Positions 60,098 to 64,000 of a stretch of DNA of 64,000 nt are shown here, piece after piece. The notes below the pieces were generated by a model. The model saw only the letters and a list, made by a program, of their open reading frames with translations, did not search any database and was not told where the DNA came from. The stretch is from Margaritispora aquatica (taxonomy: Eukaryota > Ascomycota > Leotiomycetes > Helotiales > Discinellaceae): the NCBI GenBank assembly GCA_007644065.1, contig VJWN01000015.1, positions 790,658-854,657 on the forward strand, read 5' to 3'. The position numbers and the translations under genes are program-made. Numbering within the stretch: the stretch's first letter is position 1; each line of letters begins with the position of its first letter.

Positions 60098-61918
60098 ACC
60101 TACCTTACTTAGAGCGACTCTGCCACCCCCGCTGTCGATCGATCCCCTTAACCATTTCCTTCCCCCCCACTGAAGATCACCTCTGGATGCAGCGAACAGA
60201 CGAGCCGTGAAAGCGGTGACATGCTGTGGCTAGAACTTGATCAAGCCTCACACACACACTCTCTCTCTTTTCGCTCTCTTCATCTCACTTCCCTTACCAC
60301 TTCCGCCACCAGACATCCCGCTTTCGCTTCGTTCGCTTGTTGCCCGTGCTGTCTCCCCCTACGACGTCTTTTTGCATCTCGCCCACTCCGTGGTTACTTA
60401 TTCACTCACTCACTCACTCACTTACTACCCGATCTCGATTGCCGTCTTTGACTCGCTTGCCGCCCGCTGGCTCGGCTAGTGACTAGCAGTCTGCCTTTCA
60501 CTGCTTCGAGCTAGAAAGCTGCAGCTAGAGATTGCAGCCACTTCCAACACGTGGAGGACAGCAAACTCAGTTTCTTCTTAGGCGGGGCAGCAGGCAGGTT
60601 AGGCAGGTCTTGCTGCTTCAAGAACTCGAGAACAGCCACTCATTATTCGCAGGATATGGCACTATCAAGCATCAAGCCACCGCTACGCCTTAGCTGCTCG
60701 AAGGGTCGCTGCAGGTAGTCACTCACATGAGGCCTTGCAGCTATGCTTGCTAACCCAAAATTAAGTTAAGGTAAGTGACTTGTATGCCACGCGCAACTCA
60801 CCGCCTGATGATGATTCCTCTCCGTCGTTAAGTTGTCTCCTCCATGAGTCCTTCGCCAATGTTAATTCCCGTTGAAGCTTTGCTGGTGGAAAGAAAGAAA
60901 GGCCTTTCACTTGTTTCTTTCATCTATCTCCTGGTGATACCGTATCGGGGATTGGTTGATCTCAGAAATCTAGTCTTAGGCATCACTCTGTGAGATCCTT
61001 GTGCAGCTGGATGAGGGTTATGTTATTGGCGAGTGTTTTGTGGATGAGTTGTTGTTTGTGTAGATCTCGATGTCGCTCACGTATCAAAAATCTCCTTAGT
61101 TTGTTCCTCCGAAGATCTGGTTAATTCGTGAATATTTCACTCATTTGCTTGGACGCGATGAGTGTGATCACAACACGCAGTATCTACTTAGCTTCGTATT
61201 CCCTCTCTAAGCTCTCTGCGCCGTTGTAAGTCCGCTTTGAAGCCCATAAAGAGAGAAGTCGTCGTCGGCCTTATCCAGAAAGCCACAACGTGTCAACCGA
61301 TCCCATCACGTCGGTCTGGTCTGATCTGATGCAGCGAACGATCACTTACGACAACACTCGCCACGTCTATTCCTCCTCAGGGGATTACTGATGAAGATCA
61401 CTGTGGCTGACCCGTTATCCGGAGGACGATCTCTGCTTGCCTGCACGTCGACGTTTCATGGGAAGAATCCCAAAGCTAGCTTAGATCGTCGTTTGCATGG
61501 CAAGCATAGGAACTTCTTACCTTCAACTTGGAGTTTACGTCCTCTGGAGCCTAGACTTGCAAGGTATTGACATTTTTCGAGAAATACGGACAAGTGCAAA
61601 ATTGAAATTCAGCCAAAAATTCAAAATCGTATCATGCTGTGAAACGAGAGGATCCTTAACAATGGCGTTTCGTGATCTTGGGCTGTTTAAAGTCACTGGT
61701 GATGCAGCTATATTAGCCCAGGATGTTAGCAATCTCCTAGAATGTTCTTCAAGTCCTCAAAGCTAGCACCAAAGGTCGAAGCTGAGGCTCTAACCTGAGA
61801 CGCAGAGTGTTCCGAGCCGACCTGTGAAAGTGAAGAAGTTGCAATTGTTAGTCAGCCGTCGAGACTGTTTTTCACAAGATTCTTGGGAAATGATAGATGT
61901 GTAGTAATTGTAGTAATT

Positions 61919-61949
61919 GTAGTAGTAGTAGTAGTAGTAGTAGTAGTAT
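61919..61949. repeat. (GTA)n trinucleotide repeat
   Basis: About ten GTA units, preceded by two copies of GTAGTAATT. Non-coding. Confidence 0.9.
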
Positions 61950-62443
61950 TTTGATTATCCACGAGATGCCTCGTTCCGTCCTGCAGCACGAGGAGAACTC
62001 CACTTCTTCCGTGCCAGCCGACCTATTAGCCTCAGCTATCCTGCAAATAGAAAGAACATTTCGTGTACTTCGTAACGCCGTGTAAAAGAGCCTCGTTAAA
62101 ATCGTGTACGTTGCTCAGAAGAGCTGAATTAAATGAAAAATGCGATGCGACCAAATTGTCTGTGTGATATGCCACCAAAGGACATGAAAGTTCTCAAATG
62201 CAATATTAACTGTCCCCCCTAACATCTGCGCCGGTATTGTTGCCTTTTGTTCATGTCGTCTATCGAATGTGAAGGATGTTTGAGTGCCGTATGTTCCCAG
62301 AATGGAAACTGGTATCTTTGAAAACCACACAACGCCAATGAATCCCACCACCAGTACAAACAAGGGAGGTGTGGGACAAGTACATGACCCTAAAGGTCCT
62401 GGGTATATAAATGAGAAAAATGTGTACTGAGAAATGCAAGTTG

Positions 62444-64000
62444 TTAAAACATTAAGCGTAGTTCGTAGCCTTCAGTATGTGTCACGTTTTGTGTGATACC
62501 ACTGTCGCTATCCACGGCCACATCGAGAGACATTTCCCATTCGCGCTTCACAGGGTTTTTAATCTCTGCGATCTCCATAGTAATGTCTTGCCCTTCAGCA
62601 AGTTCACGTATGACGTCGTCGTCAATTTCCACCTGCAAACCGCGGTCGAGGACGTGAATTGCTCGGATAATCTTTGTTGGTTCGAGATTCCATTTCAACG
62701 CAATGCCTTGAGTGAAGTCCTTGAGAGTACGCTGCATCAAATAAACAGCTCTGTAGTACTCGGGCTTTTCTGGTTGACTTGGATCCTTGCGTTGCACATA
62801 AAAACAAGCGACAGGCTTGATGAGCCTCTCCACTGGAGGATTGTAGGAATTATCGACACCCAATGCTTCGATCCATCCCGTCAAACTTCCTGTATCGTCG
62901 GTTTTTGGCACCTTGGTAATCTGATCTGGAGGGCTAGCAAGTTGTTGAGGATTTGCTGAATGAATACCTAATGCCGTGGACTGCACATCGACCCAATGTG
63001 CAGGTGCGGTAATACCGATGACCTGAGAGTGCAACGATGCCGAGCTGGGAGATGGCGACATCAGCGAAGATGTGCCTGCAGTTGAGCTTCGATCACTACT
63101 CCTCTGTTGCCAAATTGCACTGCCTCGAGAGTCTACCTTGGTCAGATCCAACGGCTCGCCTACGAGAGCCACAGGATGAAGATCTGGGTCATCTTGCTCA
63201 GAGCCACGAAGATACAATATGCTTATCGGCCTCGTACTCGTGAACATGTCTTGCATTGTCTGGAGTTTGTAGTGTAGATCTTCCTCCATTGGCACACGAC
63301 CACCAGAAGACGATGCAGACGACATCGACCATGTCCGCTTATGCTTTTGAACCTTTCCAGGGCGTTGACTGGGCTGGGACTTGATCATAGTTGATCCTGT
63401 TCGTTTGCGTTTCCCAAAATCTTTCATGCCAGTTTCAGCTTGCGAAATTTGTTGCTTAAGCTTGTCGATTGTCTTCTTTACATGTGCAACATCGTTCGAT
63501 AATTTCCGTTCAGCCCCATGATCTCTGAAGAGCTTTACTTTGCAAAAGGCAACTTCAGAGCAATCGGAACTTGACTGTGGCGAACCGTTGGTGAAAGTCT
63601 CAGTCTTTGCACAAAGGCGAACGGGAATGCCTTTGACACCTTTGGAGTGACTGAAATCTGTGGAAAGAAAGTTGAATCGCACAGCAAGATTACACTCAGC
63701 CGCGCCATTCGCTCCCGGAGTCCAGATTACCGAGAATCCATCGAATGAAGCGGTATCGAGATCCACACGGGTTCTCTTGTCATCGGATTCGGCAGGCTGA
63801 TTCGCTTCCACATACTCGACAGCTTGGAGCTTACCACCACGCTGGTGTGCTTCGTTCGTACCTCTGCCCTCCTTCCAAAGTTGCCAACAGGTTGCTGGTC
63901 GTTGTCGCTGTTGTTCGTCTTCGAATGAAATTCGAATAAATGTCCTATAGCGCGATCCGGGAGGTAGGGGAGCAGTTGGCGTAGTATCAATGATGGAAAC
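62444..64000 (-). CDS. CP2/grainyhead-type transcription factor (5' end outside window)
   Basis: The frame is open from 64000 to the stop at 62444 (519 codons visible); the N-terminus lies beyond the window, so an ATG inside it is not the real start. The visible part reads YRTFIRISFEDEQQRQ, CWQLWKEGRGTNEAHQRGG and VRFNFLSTDFSHSKGVKG, followed by IPVRLCAKTE; this is the core of the CP2/grainyhead DNA-binding domain (immunoglobulin-like fold). An Arg/Lys/Ser-rich linker with a KKTIDKLKQQISQAE coiled-coil-like stretch follows. The C-terminal end, LKWNLEPTKIIRAIHVLDRGLQVEIDDDVI, resembles the ubiquitin-like/dimerisation part of grainyhead proteins (motif cited by its key residues KWNLEPTK and LDRGLQVEIDDD). 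A Neurospora member of this family affects cell-wall remodelling and conidial separation, so a similar role is possible. Assignment is strong; no frameshift is seen. Confidence 0.9.
   Translation of the reverse strand, partial: VSIIDTTPTAPLPPGSRYRTFIRISFEDEQQRQRPATCWQLWKEGRGTNEAHQRGGKLQAVEYVEANQPAESDDKRTRVDLDTASFDGFSVIWTPGANGAAECNLAVRFNFLSTDFSHSKGVKGIPVRLCAKTETFTNGSPQSSSDCSEVAFCKVKLFRDHGAERKLSNDVAHVKKTIDKLKQQISQAETGMKDFGKRKRTGSTMIKSQPSQRPGKVQKHKRTWSMSSASSSGGRVPMEEDLHYKLQTMQDMFTSTRPISILYLRGSEQDDPDLHPVALVGEPLDLTKVDSRGSAIWQQRSSDRSSTAGTSSLMSPSPSSASLHSQVIGITAPAHWVDVQSTALGIHSANPQQLASPPDQITKVPKTDDTGSLTGWIEALGVDNSYNPPVERLIKPVACFYVQRKDPSQPEKPEYYRAVYLMQRTLKDFTQGIALKWNLEPTKIIRAIHVLDRGLQVEIDDDVIRELAEGQDITMEIAEIKNPVKREWEMSLDVAVDSDSGITQNVTHTEGYELRLMF

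Larger units (their letters stand above)
56836..62443. other. 5.6-kb gene-free region, pyrimidine-rich in the middle
   Basis: No supportable protein gene apart from one low-confidence short frame listed separately. From about 59250 to 60480 the plus strand is dense in C/T and short tandem units: ACCTACCTACC (about 59270 and 59565), AATCAATCAATCAATC (about 59815), AACTAACTAACTAAC (about 59878), CACTCACTCACTCAC (about 60403). This is the texture of a long fungal 5' leader, yet no coding sequence follows before the convergent CP2 gene. A palindrome ACGGCCGGCCGT lies at 60086-60097. Confidence 0.5.

Overview
The window is nuclear DNA of a filamentous ascomycete (Pezizomycotina). The evidence is short spliceosomal introns of about 45-100 bp with GT..CTAAC..AG signals, fungal-type proteins (Zn2Cys6 regulator, fungal Sys1, Coa6, Aim24 and Atm1, two fungal monocarboxylate-type MFS transporters, a fungal CP2/grainyhead factor) and pyrimidine-rich leaders in front of genes. 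Placement in the Leotiomycetes is only a guess. I see no bacterial operons, CRISPR array, rRNA, convincing tRNA or intact transposon. One base is unresolved (N at 20937).

Layout. 1-11.6 kb: gene-poor, with a long (TC)n(AC)n microsatellite and no supportable gene. 11.6-14.4 kb: a disordered Ser-rich protein, then SYS1 and COA6 back to back from a shared 377-bp promoter. 14.7-21.6 kb: a possible metabolic group of sugar-type MFS transporter (-), phytanoyl-CoA-dioxygenase-like enzyme (+) and Zn2Cys6 regulator (-). The transporter and the enzyme share a promoter that holds an 11-bp perfect GC-rich inverted repeat. 23.8-30.1 kb: two MCT-type MFS transporters on the minus strand, set in gene-sparse DNA. 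32.3-36.2 kb: AIM24 (-) and ATM1 (+), two mitochondrial proteins fired from one 379-bp promoter. 37.6-38.0 kb: a 128-aa basic/acidic protein. 39.6-42.3 kb: a protein kinase that I could only reconstruct as 14 exons, including exons of 8, 9, 15 and 25 nt and one GC-AG intron. 43.4-45.3 kb: a 646-aa disordered protein with internal repeats. 48.6-49.5 kb: a Ras-like GTPase without a CaaX box. 50.3-51.2 kb: an AMMECR1-domain protein. 52.8-53.2 kb: a three-exon 68-aa secreted peptide. 54.5-56.8 kb: a kinesin-10/KIF22-type motor with a C-terminal helix-hairpin-helix. 56.8-62.4 kb: 5.6 kb without a gene but with strongly pyrimidine-rich tracts. 62.4-64 kb: a CP2/grainyhead factor cut by the window edge.

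How the genes relate. Most are housekeeping singletons (Golgi trafficking, cytochrome oxidase copper assembly, mitochondrial inner-membrane organisation and Fe-S export, chromosome segregation, signalling). The transporter-dioxygenase-regulator trio is the only group that looks like a functional neighbourhood. Head-to-head pairs (SYS1/COA6, MFS/PhyH, AIM24/ATM1, kinase/646-aa protein) are the main architectural theme. The most unusual object is the micro-exon-rich kinase gene at 39577-42305. All exon boundaries were derived by hand from splice signals, reading frame and family expectation; none was tested against RNA.
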